This document shows, in pieces, positions 63,803-64,000 of a DNA stretch of 64,000 nucleotides. A program made the translations under genes and the position numbers. Numbering within the stretch: position 1 is the stretch's first letter; each line of letters starts with the position of its first letter. The stretch is from Planctomycetia bacterium (GTDB lineage: Bacteria; Planctomycetota; Phycisphaerae; UBA1845; UTPLA1). The notes under the pieces are model-generated. The model saw only the letters and a program-made list of their open reading frames with translations, had not been told where the DNA came from and did no database searches. Where the stretch lies: positions 558,001 through 622,000 of the forward strand of contig JABTTW010000001.1 in the NCBI GenBank assembly GCA_015075745.1. The letters run 5' to 3'.

Positions 63803-64000
63803 TTACTTGCGGCGGCGGGCCAGAGCGAGGACGCCGAGGCCGATGAGGCCGAGGGTCGCGGGCTCAGGGGTGTTGCGGACGACGATGACCGGACCCTGAA
63901 GGGCATAGGCCGGCCAACCGGTGAAATTGCCGTAGCCAGGGGCCGCAGCATTGGGGCCGATCGCGACGACTTCATGGAAGCCGCTCGGATCGTCGTTTCC
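63803..64000 (-). CDS. PEP-CTERM surface protein, C-terminal part only
   Basis: 65 codons are visible; the rest lies beyond the window edge. The tail NTPEPATLGLIGLGVLALA then RRRK has the full PEP motif, hydrophobic helix and basic end. Such proteins are sorted and cut by an exosortase and occur on the surface of biofilm-forming bacteria. The body of the protein cannot be judged. Confidence 0.9.
   Translation of the reverse strand, partial: GNDDPSGFHEVVAIGPNAAAPGYGNFTGWPAYALQGPVIVVRNTPEPATLGLIGLGVLALARRRK

Overview
The window looks like a piece of chromosome from a high-GC planctomycete, probably Phycisphaerae-like. The evidence is the type of surface protein it encodes: EF-hand/dockerin C-termini, six-cysteine repeats, a PEP-CTERM tail, a CPxCxYNL zinc ribbon. 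It also encodes a futalosine-pathway menaquinone enzyme (MqnE) and uses TTG and GTG starts often. Assignment below phylum is inference.

Layout. 0-3.2 kb: fatty-acid synthesis cluster fabD (5' end cut off)-fabG-acpP-fabF. 3.3-7.4 kb: an isolated FliM/FliN-like switch protein, a UDP-glucuronate decarboxylase and a large secreted BNR-repeat protein with a dockerin. 7.4-15.5 kb (minus): a MacAB/LolCDE-type export operon with one ATPase, four permeases arranged as a duplicated pair (A-B-A'-B'), one HlyD-type adaptor and an upstream CsgG/TPR-like secreted protein. 15.6-19.4 kb: lipoprotein MsrA with a clear terminator, and a 913-residue secreted lectin protein. 20.1-29.9 kb: a glycan island. One glycosyltransferase is divergent; the other six genes are tightly coupled: CgeB-like transferase, CMP-sugar cytidylyltransferase, capsule-type protein, double methyltransferase, polysaccharide deacetylase, GT4. 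29.9-39.3 kb (minus): membrane and envelope proteins, including a cysteine-less thioredoxin-fold lipoprotein, a ThiF/MoeB-type E1 enzyme, a rhomboid protease and a repeat protein with a GC-TM-RRR type C-terminal anchor.

39.5-41.1 kb: an IS1380-family element inserted in the remnant of a second protein with the same anchor. 41.4-45.7 kb: start of the division/cell-wall (dcw) cluster, rsmH, a LysM protein, ftsL-like and ftsI. It is then broken by a decayed tyrosine recombinase beside tRNA-Thr. 46.7-51.9 kb: a manganese/zinc ABC transporter (substrate-binding protein, ATPase, two permeases) in which both permeases carry C-terminal DtxR-type regulator domains, with a divergent stand-alone mntR. 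I consider this the most interesting locus. 51.9-56.5 kb: pilT, a GT-C membrane glycosyltransferase, mqnE, tRNA-Arg. 57.3-64 kb: a TPR protein, a secreted guanidino-modifying (deiminase-like) protein, a coiled-coil secreted protein, several dispersed repeats, and the C-terminus of a PEP-CTERM protein running off the end.

The plus strand is C-rich over most of the window and becomes G-rich near 60.3-60.5 kb, inside the deiminase-like gene. All calls come from reading the sequence by eye; no database search was run.
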